NCBI GenBank assembly: GCA_025361125.1
Contig: JANYBM010000120.1
Span: 1-57,525, forward strand
Source of the DNA: Holophagaceae bacterium
GTDB taxonomy: Bacteria; Acidobacteriota; Holophagae; Holophagales; Holophagaceae
Length of the DNA: 57,525 bases
Direction of reading: 5' to 3'
Made by a program: the position numbers and the translations under genes. Shown here one piece after another: positions 41,144 to 50,188 of this stretch. The notes beneath the pieces were generated by a model, which was not told where the DNA came from, made no database searches, and saw only the letters and a program-made list of their open reading frames with translations. Within the stretch, counting starts at the first letter, position 1, and each line of letters opens with the position of its first letter.

Positions 41144-44137
41144 TCAGCGCGCTGCCTTTTGCAATTCGTCGAACCTGGAAGTGAGCTCCGTGAGCCGCTG
41201 CTGGGCTTGACTTTCCGCCGCGATGGCCGGTTCAGTTGGCTTGGCATCGGCGCTTTGAAAAATCTCCAGCAGGTGGGCCATGTCGTCATGCAGATTCGTG
41301 AAGTCTGCCTCCAGTGCCTTGAAGGTCGGCTCGGTGGATTTCAGGGCCTTCAGGGCTTCGATGGCGTGGTAGGTGCGGGCCATGCCGTCCATGCAAGCAA
41401 GGGAGAGCTCGAATTGCTGCTGCAGCTCCGGCAGCGGTGTTTTCACGCGCGGATCCAGGCGCACCAGGAACGGTTTGGACGAGATTTCCTGGCCATTGAC
41501 CAGGAGCCTGGCTGTGTAAGTTCCCGGCAAGACCCAGGCACCGCGAGGCTCTTCCCAGGTATCGCGAATGACTGCAGAGATCGGGTAGTCATGCTCCAGT
41601 GCGGGCGGGGCCGGGAGATGAAGGTCCCAGACGAATCTATGCCCCCCGGCCTTTGTGGAGATTTTTTGGGCTGGGCGAATCCAGTAGGCGGGCTTGTTCA
41701 ATTCATGCGCATTGACGGGGGCAGGTGCGCCGGAGCTTGAGAAGGCGAGTGTTCTGGACGCTCCGAGATCCACAACGATCTTCACTTCCCCCAAGCTGTC
41801 CTCCCTAAGCCAATAGTCAATCACAGCACCATCTGGCGGGTTCTGTCCCACGGGTTCCTCAGGCGGAAGCGGCGTGTCGGTATTCATGTTCCAACGCATA
41901 CGGGTAGCCACTTGCGGCTTGAAAAGAAAGGCAGGAGCCTTCGTCACCTCGGGAGTGAATTGCCTCAACGGCGTGATGTCATCGAGGATCCAGAACGAGC
42001 GGCCATGGGTGCCGACAACAATGTCATCCCCATGGATGACAAGATCACGGATGGAGGTGGCGGGCATGTTCTGGCGCAAGCTCTGCCAGTGGTCACCCTC
42101 ATCGAAGCTCACGAACACCGCTTGCTCGGTGCCCGCGAAGAGCAGGCCCTGGCGCTCAGGATCTTCGCGCACGGTGTTTACGGTGGCTCCATCCGGCAGC
42201 CCTTCGGTGATGTGCTGCCAGGTCTTGCCACCATCCCGGGTGCGGTAGATATGCGGCCGCAGATCATCCAGGCGCAGGGTGTTGACCGCGGCATAGCAGG
42301 TCTGTTCATTGAAATGCGATCCTTCCAGCTGCGCGATTTTACTCCACGGCGCGAGGCCCTCGGGAGTCACGTTCCGCCAAGATTTTCCGCCATCGAACGT
42401 GGTGTGGATCAGGCCATCGTCCGTCCCCGCCCACAGATGATTGAGGTCCTTGAACGATGGCGCCAAGGCGTAAATAACACCGCGGCGCTGGATTTTTGCA
42501 GCTTCGGTATTTGCGTAGATGCCAACATTTGTTGGGGTGGGCAGGTCAATACGGGAGAGGTCAGGGCTGATGGTTTCCCAGTTCTTCCCACCATTGGTGG
42601 TCTTGAACAGGACGTTTCCGGCCATGTAGAGGACGTGTGGATCTACTGGTGAGAATAGGATCGGCGTAGTGCGAAGAAAGCGGGATTTCAGCCGCAGGGG
42701 GTCCGGCGAAACATCCTGGGTCTGGCCGGTCCTGAAATCGAAGCGAGTGGCGCGACCGGCTCCCACGCCGTAGATGAGGTCGGCATTCAACGGGTCCGGC
42801 GCCACGTAACCGTACTCCTCCACGCCCACGGGCAGCCAGTCCCGGAACGAAATCGCACCGTGGTCAGAGCGGCTCTTGATGCCTACGGAACCGCTTTCCT
42901 GCTGGCCTCCATAGACCCAATAGGGAAACCGGTTGTCGGTGATCACGTGGTAGAACTGCGCCGTGGGCTGGTTGTACCAGCTGCTCCAGGTCTCGCCGCC
43001 ATTCACGGTGAGCGTTGCTCCCTGATCCACCCCCAGCAAGATGATTTTTGGATTCTCAGGATTGATCCAGATGCTGTGGTAGTCATCGCCGCCGGGGGCG
43101 CCCTTGATGGCGGTCCACGACTTGGCGCCATCCAGGGAGCGATAAAAACTAGTGTTGACGGCATACACCAGATCGCGGTTCCTGGGGTCCACCTGGATCT
43201 CGGCGAAATCATCACCGCGGCCATGGACGCGAGGCTCCTGGTTCACCAACTCCCAGGATTCACCAGCATCTTCGGAGCGGTAGGTTCCCGCGCCTTCCTT
43301 CGCTTCCACTTGGGCATACATCCGTTTGGGGTCGCTCGGTGCAATGGCGAATCCGATGCGGCTGAGCCCCTTCGCAAACGTAGGTAGCCCTCTGGTCAGC
43401 GGATGCCAGGTGGTGCCTCCGTCAAGGGATTTGTATAACCCGCTGTGAGGACCGTTGAAGGCGCCGTTTTCCCATGGGGCCTGTCGGGCGGCCCATAGAT
43501 CCGCAACGATGATTTGTGGATTCCTGGGGTCGAATGCCAGGGTGGTCGCACCGGTATTTTCGTCCTTGTAGAGCACTTTTTCAAAGGTCTTGCCGCCATC
43601 CAGCGAACGGAAAACTCCTCGTTCAACATTGGGCCCATAGGGATGGCCGAGCACCGCAACGAACAGACGTTCAGGATTATTTGGGTCGACGATGATGCCG
43701 CCGATCTGTTGGCCATCGCGCAGACCCAGATGGTTCCAGGTCTTGCCGCCATCGGTGGATTTGTAGATGCCGTTGCCGGTGCTGAGATCAGGCCGCTGCA
43801 AGCCTTCGCCGCTCCCCACGTAAATGATGTCGGGGTTGGAGGGAGCCACCGCCAGGGCGCCAATGGAACCCGTCGGTTGGTCATCGAAGATCGGGTTCCA
43901 GGTGTGGCCGAAGTCCGTGCTCTTCCACACGCCGCCGTTATTGGGCGCCATGAAGAACACGTTGGGCTGTCTGGGCACACCGGAAATGGCTACGGTCCGC
44001 CCGCCGCGGAAGGGTCCGATGCAACGCCATTTCAGCCCCGCCACCAGGCCTGGGTCGTAGGTTTGGGCTGGAGCCTGGCATGCAGCAACGGAAAGGACCG
44101 CACAGAGGAGGGCAGGAATGAGGCGTGACTTGGACAT
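41144..44137 (-). CDS. BNR/VPS10-repeat propeller lipoprotein
   Basis: A 997-residue exported protein. The N-terminus MSKSRLIPALLCAVLSVAAC ends in a lipobox (VAAC, Cys20). The body contains about eleven Asp-box (BNR) motifs of the form S/T-x-D/N-x-G-x-T/S-W: KSTDFGHTW, KSTDGGKTW, KSLDGGTTW, RSLDGAKSW, RTRDGGKTW and others. These build two consecutive propellers, as in VPS10/sortilin and related glycosyl-hydrolase-like proteins. The C-terminal 200 residues (FVWDLHLPAPP, PGTYTARLLVNGQ, then a helical tail) are typical of the large Acidobacteriota/Bacteroidetes version. The molecular function is unknown; binding or turnover of extracellular protein or glycan is plausible. It is divergent from smpB, 51 bases away. 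Confidence 0.85.
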   Translation of the reverse strand: MSKSRLIPALLCAVLSVAACQAPAQTYDPGLVAGLKWRCIGPFRGGRTVAISGVPRQPNVFFMAPNNGGVWKSTDFGHTWNPIFDDQPTGSIGALAVAPSNPDIIYVGSGEGLQRPDLSTGNGIYKSTDGGKTWNHLGLRDGQQIGGIIVDPNNPERLFVAVLGHPYGPNVERGVFRSLDGGKTFEKVLYKDENTGATTLAFDPRNPQIIVADLWAARQAPWENGAFNGPHSGLYKSLDGGTTWHPLTRGLPTFAKGLSRIGFAIAPSDPKRMYAQVEAKEGAGTYRSEDAGESWELVNQEPRVHGRGDDFAEIQVDPRNRDLVYAVNTSFYRSLDGAKSWTAIKGAPGGDDYHSIWINPENPKIILLGVDQGATLTVNGGETWSSWYNQPTAQFYHVITDNRFPYWVYGGQQESGSVGIKSRSDHGAISFRDWLPVGVEEYGYVAPDPLNADLIYGVGAGRATRFDFRTGQTQDVSPDPLRLKSRFLRTTPILFSPVDPHVLYMAGNVLFKTTNGGKNWETISPDLSRIDLPTPTNVGIYANTEAAKIQRRGVIYALAPSFKDLNHLWAGTDDGLIHTTFDGGKSWRNVTPEGLAPWSKIAQLEGSHFNEQTCYAAVNTLRLDDLRPHIYRTRDGGKTWQHITEGLPDGATVNTVREDPERQGLLFAGTEQAVFVSFDEGDHWQSLRQNMPATSIRDLVIHGDDIVVGTHGRSFWILDDITPLRQFTPEVTKAPAFLFKPQVATRMRWNMNTDTPLPPEEPVGQNPPDGAVIDYWLREDSLGEVKIVVDLGASRTLAFSSSGAPAPVNAHELNKPAYWIRPAQKISTKAGGHRFVWDLHLPAPPALEHDYPISAVIRDTWEEPRGAWVLPGTYTARLLVNGQEISSKPFLVRLDPRVKTPLPELQQQFELSLACMDGMARTYHAIEALKALKSTEPTFKALEADFTNLHDDMAHLLEIFQSADAKPTEPAIAAESQAQQRLTELTSRFDELQKAAR

Positions 44138-44188
44138 TTGGAGTTCCCCGTTGGAAGGTGGATCCGGTGGATGGCCTAGACTGGAGAG

Positions 44189-44644
44189 ATGGGTGAAGAC
44201 TTAGTCCGCAATCGCAAAGCATTTCATGACTACCACATTGAGGATACGTGGGAAGCGGGCATCGCTTTGTTGGGAACCGAAGTGAAGGCTCTACGAGGAG
44301 GCCACGGCCAGTTGCAAGATGCCTATGTGGATGCCCAGGACGGTGAACTGTGGCTCAAGCAAGCAAACATCTCTCCCTACAAATTTGGCACTGACTCCAA
44401 CCACGACCCCCTGCGTCCGCGCAAGCTCCTGTTGAACCGGGTGGAGATCGAAAAGATCCTTTCCCGCTCTATTCGCAAGGGCTTTACGATCATCCCCCTG
44501 GCCATTTACCTGAACGAAAAAAGCATCATCAAAGTGAAGATCGCCTTGGCCAGTGGCAAAACCCAAGGCGACAAGCGCGAAGCCCTGAAAGAGCGCGAAA
44601 GCAAGCGCGAAATGGATCGCGTGCGCAAGGGCGACCGGGAGTGA
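44189..44644 (+). CDS. smpB: SsrA-binding protein SmpB
   Basis: A 151-residue SmpB that binds tmRNA and brings it to stalled ribosomes for trans-translation. The conserved start NRKAFHDYHIEDTWEAGIALLGTEVKALR is present, along with DAYVDAQDGELWL and the central RKLLLNRVEIEKI segment. The basic C-terminal tail (KREMDRVRKG) contacts the ribosome decoding centre. The length matches the family. tmRNA itself is not in the window. secA follows after 126 bases on the same strand. Confidence 0.95.
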   Translation: MGEDLVRNRKAFHDYHIEDTWEAGIALLGTEVKALRGGHGQLQDAYVDAQDGELWLKQANISPYKFGTDSNHDPLRPRKLLLNRVEIEKILSRSIRKGFTIIPLAIYLNEKSIIKVKIALASGKTQGDKREALKERESKREMDRVRKGDRE

Positions 44645-44770
44645 ACCTCGACTTAGCCAGCCTCAAGCGGCGGTTTGGCTGCGGCATGGGCCGCGTCGAG
44701 TCTGTTTATAGGCTTTGGAAACATCCGATTCACGCGGTACAATCAACGGTTTACGCGATCGGAAGCCCTC

Positions 44771-47413
44771 ATGCTCGACCACATCCTCAAAAAGATCATC
44801 GGCTCGAAGAATGACCGCGAGCTCAAGCGCCTGTGGGCCAGGGTCCAGGAAATCAATGTCCTGGAGCCGGGGATCAAAGCGCTTTCCGACAGCGAGCTGA
44901 AAGCCAAGACCCCGTATCTCAAGGAGAAACTGGCGGCCGGTGCCACGGTGGAAGACATTCTGCCTGAAGCTTTTGCCGTTTGCCGAGAGGCCTCGAAGCG
45001 CGTGTTGAAGATGCGGCACTTCGATGTGCAGCTCATCGGCGGCATGGTGCTCCACGAAGGCAAGGTGGCGGAGATGCGCACCGGTGAAGGCAAGACGCTC
45101 ACCGCGACGCTCTCGCTCTATCTCAATGCCTTGACGGGAAAAGGTGCCCACCTGGTGACGGTGAACGACTACCTCGCCCGCCGAGACGCGGAATGGATGG
45201 GCCGCCTGTACACCTGGCTGGGCTTGACCGTGGGCGTCATCCAGCACGGACTGACGGACGACCAGCGTCGCGAAGCCTATGGCTCGGATATCACCTACGC
45301 CACCAACAACGAATTGGGCTTTGACTACCTGCGCGACAACATGAAATGGGACCTCGCCGACTTCACCCAGCGCGGTTTCCCGTACGCCATCGTGGACGAA
45401 GTCGACTCCATCCTGATTGATGAAGCCCGAACGCCCCTCATCATCGCTGGCTCCAGCGAAGAGGACACTTCCAAGTATTTCGTGATTGATGCACTGGTTC
45501 CGAAACTCGAAAAAGATGTTGATTTCAAGGTGGATGAAAAGGATCGCCAGGTGACACTCACGGATGATGGCATTCGCCACGCCGAAGCGTTGTTGGGCGT
45601 GCCGAATCTCTACGATCCAAGTGCCATCGAAACCCTGCACGGCCTCAGCCAGGCCTTGTTGGCGCACAACCTGTACAAGCTGGACGTGGATTACATGGTG
45701 CGGCCCAAGGAGGACGGCAAAGGCCTTGAAGTGGTCATCGTGGATGAATTCACCGGTCGCATGATGCCCGGTCGCCGCTGGTCCAACGGCCTGCACCAGG
45801 CCATCGAAGCCAAGGAAGGCGTTGAGGTCAATGCCGAGAACCAGACCTTCGCCACCGTCACCTTCCAGAATTTCTTCCGCATGTACAAAAAGCTTGCGGG
45901 CATGACCGGCACCGCCGAAACCGAGGCCGCGGAACTGCATCAGACCTACAAGCTCGAAGTGGTGGTGGTGCCCACCAATCAACCCATGATCCGATCTGAC
46001 TACCAGGATGTGATCTACGCTTCCGCCAAAGGCAAGGCCGCGGCCATCGTCGAAGAGATCAAGCGGCTCAACACCATCGGCCAGCCCATGCTGGTGGGCA
46101 CCGCCAGCATAGAAAGCAGCGAAGCCGTGAGCGAATTGCTGAAGACCGCGAAGCTTCGCCATGTGGTGCTGAATGCCAAACACCACGAAAAGGAAGCCGA
46201 GATCATTGCCCAGGCCGGCCGTAAAGGTTCGGTCACCATCGCCACCAACATGGCGGGCCGTGGTACCGATATTTTGCTGGGTGGAAACCCCGAAGGCCTG
46301 GCCAAACTCGAGGCCAAGAAACGCAACATCGAATTCTATGACCTGGATGGCAAGGAGACGCCTGAATTCACCGCCCTGGTGGAAGAGATGGCCATCCAAA
46401 CCGAAGCTGAGAAACAGGAGGTCATCTCCCTGGGTGGCCTGCACATTCTGGGCACTGAACGTCACGAAAGCCGCCGAATTGACAACCAGCTGCGAGGCCG
46501 CGCGGGACGCCAGGGTGATCCGGGCTCCAGCCGCTTTTTCCTGTCGCTGGAAGATGACCTGATGCGTATTTTCGGTGGCGAAAAAATGAAGAGCCTCATG
46601 GCGACCCTGGGCGCCAGTGATGATGAACCCATCGAGGCGGGCATGGTTAGCCGGGCCATCGAAAAGAGTCAGAAACGAGTGGAGATGCAGAACTTCGAGA
46701 TCCGCAAGCATCTGCTTGAATACGACGATGTGATGAACAAGCAGAGGATCTTCTTCTATGGGCTTCGCACTGAAATCCTGAAAGGCAATACCAAGGAATA
46801 CATGCTGCGCATTTCTGCCGAAATCGCCGAAGGTCTTTGCAATGACTACCTGCAGGACAAGGGTGAACGGGATACGGATGCCTTCAAGGAACGGGTTGAG
46901 CAGCTCTTCATGTTGAACAGTCCGGAAATTGAAGCGATTTCGCAGCTGCCCATGGCGCAGGCCATAGAAGACCTGGCTGCACTGGTTCAGAAGGTCTACC
47001 TGGACAAGGATGATCGGCTGGGTGGCGAAGGCATGCGCTCTTACGAACGCTGGTCCATCCTGCAGATCATTGACTCAGCCTGGAAGCGCCACCTGCTGGT
47101 CATGGATCACTTGAAGGAGGCCATCAGCTTCCGTGGCTACGCTCAACGCGATCCCCTGGTGGAGTACAAGAAAGAAAGCTACGAGTACTTTGAGCAGATG
47201 CGCTTTGGTTACGAAGATGAAATCGTCTCCTATTTATTCCGGGTGGAGCCGCAGCCATCCTTCGTGCCTGATGATGATTTCTTCCGTGAACCGGAAGTGA
47301 TCGAAATGGGCCCTGACGAGACGGGTACCTTGGTGACCACATCCAATAACCAGAATGGCGAAGGCGTTCAGCGCGTCATGCGTTTCAACGTTGGCGGCAT
47401 TGACGAAGAATGA
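44771..47413 (+). CDS. secA: Protein translocase ATPase SecA
   Basis: An 880-residue SecA, the ATPase motor that pushes preproteins through SecYEG. The ATG at 44771 is chosen (family start MLDHILKKIIGSKNDRE); the frame runs 32 codons further upstream. Walker A is MRTGEGKT (102-109), the DEAD-type motif is VDEVDSILIDEAR near residue 210, and motifs GTASIESSE, NMAGRGTDI and QLRGRAGRQGDPGSSRF follow. The C-terminus (VMRFNVGGIDEE) has no CxCx8C[HC] zinc motif, so a SecB-binding tail of the E. coli type is absent. A small membrane protein overlaps its stop (ATGA). Confidence 0.97.
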   Translation: MLDHILKKIIGSKNDRELKRLWARVQEINVLEPGIKALSDSELKAKTPYLKEKLAAGATVEDILPEAFAVCREASKRVLKMRHFDVQLIGGMVLHEGKVAEMRTGEGKTLTATLSLYLNALTGKGAHLVTVNDYLARRDAEWMGRLYTWLGLTVGVIQHGLTDDQRREAYGSDITYATNNELGFDYLRDNMKWDLADFTQRGFPYAIVDEVDSILIDEARTPLIIAGSSEEDTSKYFVIDALVPKLEKDVDFKVDEKDRQVTLTDDGIRHAEALLGVPNLYDPSAIETLHGLSQALLAHNLYKLDVDYMVRPKEDGKGLEVVIVDEFTGRMMPGRRWSNGLHQAIEAKEGVEVNAENQTFATVTFQNFFRMYKKLAGMTGTAETEAAELHQTYKLEVVVVPTNQPMIRSDYQDVIYASAKGKAAAIVEEIKRLNTIGQPMLVGTASIESSEAVSELLKTAKLRHVVLNAKHHEKEAEIIAQAGRKGSVTIATNMAGRGTDILLGGNPEGLAKLEAKKRNIEFYDLDGKETPEFTALVEEMAIQTEAEKQEVISLGGLHILGTERHESRRIDNQLRGRAGRQGDPGSSRFFLSLEDDLMRIFGGEKMKSLMATLGASDDEPIEAGMVSRAIEKSQKRVEMQNFEIRKHLLEYDDVMNKQRIFFYGLRTEILKGNTKEYMLRISAEIAEGLCNDYLQDKGERDTDAFKERVEQLFMLNSPEIEAISQLPMAQAIEDLAALVQKVYLDKDDRLGGEGMRSYERWSILQIIDSAWKRHLLVMDHLKEAISFRGYAQRDPLVEYKKESYEYFEQMRFGYEDEIVSYLFRVEPQPSFVPDDDFFREPEVIEMGPDETGTLVTTSNNQNGEGVQRVMRFNVGGIDEE

Positions 47414-47844
47414 AGCCCATATTACCTGAACGCCAGCTGCAGCCATCCAAGCGCCTGCTGTTGGGCGTTGCCATCTTCGCGGCGTTGAGCACTGGCTTGC
47501 TGTGGCCTGCGGCGCACCGCTGGGCTATGTTGATCTGGATCCTGTGGATACCGGTCTTTGCCTTCGCTTTGCGGTACGTGACGGGTTCATGGCTCCGCAT
47601 CAGCGCCGAACGCGGTCTCAGTTATTGCTTGAAGACGCCCCTTGGTACGCGCCTGGGCTCCATCGAATTGGATTCCTCCACCATCGCCGAGTTGCGCCTG
47701 GAATCCAGCGTCGGATCCCGCCTCATGGGTCTTTGGAGCTTAAAAATCATCAGTCGCGACGGCACCCTCCATCCACCTTTCCATTTTTTCACAGGGATGG
47801 ATCGAACCGCGGAAGAGCTGCATAGGTACTTGCAACAGGGCTGA
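47410..47844 (+). CDS. Small membrane protein coupled to secA
   Basis: A 144-residue protein that I cannot assign to a named family. Its ATG overlaps the SecA stop by four bases, so the two are translationally coupled. Residues about 16-34 (LLLGVAIFAALSTGLLWPA) and 38-56 (WAMLIWILWIPVFAFALRY) are two membrane helices. The soluble C-terminal part (residues 60-144) has strand-rich phrases (GSIELDSSTIAELRLES, LWSLKIISRDG) that resemble small PH-domain-like membrane proteins. A link with secretion is suggested only by position. Confidence 0.7.
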   Translation: MKPILPERQLQPSKRLLLGVAIFAALSTGLLWPAAHRWAMLIWILWIPVFAFALRYVTGSWLRISAERGLSYCLKTPLGTRLGSIELDSSTIAELRLESSVGSRLMGLWSLKIISRDGTLHPPFHFFTGMDRTAEELHRYLQQG

Positions 47845-47995
47845 GGTAGTGAACGGGTCCTGAGCCCTGAGGCAATCACGCGGCGGCCTTCGGCGCATTT
47901 ATAGTGGCGCGGCCTCCGATTGCAACCTCAGCGAAGGCCAGGACCCAGGGCTTCAACCCATACCTACGCCTTCCCACTTGCGTTAGCCTGGATCC

Positions 47996-48874
47996 ATGGA
48001 ACTCCTCATCGTCACAGGTCTTTCCGGTGCTGGACGCAAGGCCGTATTGAGCGCTCTGGAAGACGCCGGGTGCACCGCCCTGGACAATGTTCCGGCCTCA
48101 CTCATTGAACAACTGCTCGATATCGAAGCGAAGGTGAATCCAGACCTGGGGCGGCTGGTGGTGGGAATGGACCGGCGCCATCCGGATTTCCCCAAAGAGG
48201 CAGGCGAGCTGATCGAACGGCTTCGCGGCCGCGGTGTCCCGTTGCAGATCCTGTTCCTGGAAGCCTCCGATGATGTGCTGCTACAGCGGTTTTCCGAAAC
48301 GCGACGGCCTCATCCCATGGCTGGGAATGGCAGCGTGGCCGAAGGCATCGCCCGAGAGCGCACCTTGCTGGAGCTCGTGCGGGAGCAGGCTACGCTGATC
48401 CTGGACACCAGTGGGCTAACGCTCAGCCAACTGCGGAACCGCATCAAGGAATTGCTGCCCGATCTCCCGGATCAACCCATGGTGCTGCGGTTCATCAGCT
48501 TCGGGTACAAGCACGGCCTTCCTTTGGAAGCGGACGTCGTGCTAGACGCCCGCTTTCTGCCCAATCCCTATTACTTGCCAGATCTGCGGCCGCTCACCGG
48601 TCGCGATGGGCCGGTTCGAGAGTACCTGCTGAAAAGCGATGCCTTCATTGGTTTCCTGGCTCGTACTGAGCAGTGGATCCGCTGGTGCTGGCCCCAGGTA
48701 CAGGCTGAGGGACGCGCTTATTTCAACGTCGCCATCGGCTGTACCGGTGGCCAACATCGCAGCGTGGCACTGGTGGAAATGTTGGCGGAGCGGTTGGAGG
48801 ACCTGACACCAAGCCTGAAGGTGCAGCACCGGGAGTTGGGCTCTCGTGATTCAAAATCAACTGCAGGGAAATAG
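47996..48874 (+). CDS. rapZ: RapZ-family RNase adapter / nucleotide-binding protein
   Basis: A 292-residue RapZ (YvcJ/YhbJ) protein. The C-terminal half is strongly conserved: FISFGYKHGLPLEADVVLDARFLPNPYY, LTGRDGPVREYL and the signature NVAIGCTGGQHRSVAL. In E. coli RapZ presents small RNAs to RNase E to control glucosamine-6-phosphate synthase; other bacteria use homologues differently. The N-terminal P-loop reads GLSGAGRK (residues 8-15) where the family has GxSGxGK[ST], so the key lysine is an arginine and the Ser/Thr a lysine. No PTS gene is nearby, although rapZ often lies close to ptsN-type genes. It is followed 8 bases later by a convergent gene. Confidence 0.9.
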   Translation: MELLIVTGLSGAGRKAVLSALEDAGCTALDNVPASLIEQLLDIEAKVNPDLGRLVVGMDRRHPDFPKEAGELIERLRGRGVPLQILFLEASDDVLLQRFSETRRPHPMAGNGSVAEGIARERTLLELVREQATLILDTSGLTLSQLRNRIKELLPDLPDQPMVLRFISFGYKHGLPLEADVVLDARFLPNPYYLPDLRPLTGRDGPVREYLLKSDAFIGFLARTEQWIRWCWPQVQAEGRAYFNVAIGCTGGQHRSVALVEMLAERLEDLTPSLKVQHRELGSRDSKSTAGK

Positions 48875-48882
48875 CACCAGTT

Positions 48883-50013
48883 TTAGGTCACAGATTCATT
48901 GATACGAATTCCGCGCTTGGCTAGTTCCGCTAGCACAAAGTCTTTGGCACCCGGTTGGCGGCCCACAAACTCTGGCGGGGAAATGCCCTTGTGCGTATAG
49001 CTGCCGGAAGCCACCAGCCGCGCCACCGCAGTGCAGGTGAAGCCCGTGGTGCGGGCCATGGAACTGAAGCCCGTGGCGGGGTCGTAGCGGTCCAACATGT
49101 CGAAGGTGTGGATGGCCTTACGGCCATCTTTCTCGCCCTCCACAATGACCCGCAGGATGGTGAAATCCTCATCGCCTTCTTTCATTTGCCACATGGGGAA
49201 GAGCAGCTTGGTCGTGAGGTCCAGGGGGGCCACCATCACACCGCCCACAGCAACGGGTTCTTTGCTGAAGAAGCCCACTTCACGCAACATCCGCATCTTC
49301 TCGATGTGGCCTGGGTAGCGCAGGGTTTTCTCGATCTTGAAAGGAGCGTCAATGGTGTGCAACAGCGTCCGCAGGCCATCGGTGTTGAAAGCCTCCAGGG
49401 TTCCGAGGCCTGGGAATTCAATGAGCTCTGGTTCGGAGAGGGCTGGCATCACGACTTCTTTCCCGTGAGCCACGTAGCGCGAAGGTCGAGTGTATTCCTC
49501 AATGACGTCAATGGGCGAGAAGCCTGCCTGGTATTCAAAGGGCCAGCTGCGCACCACCGGAAGCCCGCCCACCAGCGTTACAAAGCGGTCCACACGGTCC
49601 AACTGGGTAGCCATGTGGCCCAGCAGGATATTGCCGCAACCTGGCGCCACGCCGCAGTCCATTACAGCCACGCAGCCTTTTTCTTTTGCCAGATCGTCAA
49701 GCCCGAAGGGATCCTCGGGAAAGAAGCTGATGTCCACGATGTCTTTGCCCGCCTGCAACACAGCCTTCACGGTCTCGAAACCCATGAAACCTGGCACCGC
49801 TCCCACTACGAGATCTGCGCCGTCCACGGCAGCGGCGACACCCGCGGGATTGGACAGATCCGCCTTACGGGTACCCAGTCCCTGAAGCCGCCCCAGCGCT
49901 GTTTCTGAGACGTCTGCCACGGTGACCTTGAATTCGCCGTCTTTAGCGAGATCCCGCGCCATGGTTGCGCCCACGCGGCCCGCGCCGAGGACGATGATGT
50001 GTTGAGTGGTCAT
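48883..50013 (-). CDS. Saccharopine dehydrogenase family protein (lysine 6-dehydrogenase-like)
   Basis: A 376-residue NAD(P)-dependent enzyme. The N-terminal Rossmann motif is VLGAGRVG (8-15). The C-terminal domain has the saccharopine-dehydrogenase pattern, with MDCGVAPGCGNILLGHM, GGLPVVRSWPFEYQAGFSP, VIEEYTRPSRY, FNTDGLRTLL and KTLRYPGHIEKM. Length and these phrases fit lysine 6-dehydrogenase or related homologues better than fungal-type saccharopine reductases. The substrate cannot be fixed. It may share an amino-acid-use context with the neighbouring permeases. It ends 8 bases from rapZ. Confidence 0.86.
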   Translation of the reverse strand: MTTQHIIVLGAGRVGATMARDLAKDGEFKVTVADVSETALGRLQGLGTRKADLSNPAGVAAAVDGADLVVGAVPGFMGFETVKAVLQAGKDIVDISFFPEDPFGLDDLAKEKGCVAVMDCGVAPGCGNILLGHMATQLDRVDRFVTLVGGLPVVRSWPFEYQAGFSPIDVIEEYTRPSRYVAHGKEVVMPALSEPELIEFPGLGTLEAFNTDGLRTLLHTIDAPFKIEKTLRYPGHIEKMRMLREVGFFSKEPVAVGGVMVAPLDLTTKLLFPMWQMKEGDEDFTILRVIVEGEKDGRKAIHTFDMLDRYDPATGFSSMARTTGFTCTAVARLVASGSYTHKGISPPEFVGRQPGAKDFVLAELAKRGIRINESVT

Positions 50014-50188
50014 GGGGACACCTGGGAAGTAGAGAGTTGAGCGTTGAAAAAATTAAGCATTTTACCTACGTCACTTTGCCGATGGTTGCACCTTAACTCG
50101 GAGTGCGGGCTCCTGCGCGCTTCGCTCCCGGACACGGCAACCTTTGTCCTGCCCGATATTACGGGGTAGTCAGGTGGCCGTTTGCGAA

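Noticed and set aside
44663-46711. A 682-codon open frame on the minus strand
   Set aside because: It lies antisense to secA and smpB's 3' side, and its protein is a shadow of secA codons (rich in His, Gln and Val without any family motif).
48955-49908. A 317-codon open frame on the plus strand
   Set aside because: Antisense to the saccharopine-dehydrogenase-like gene, with no recognisable domain.
50014-50188. GC-rich gap after the permease, checked for a tRNA
   Set aside because: No acceptor stem or T-loop sequence could be paired; the gap holds only the permease-tail homology.
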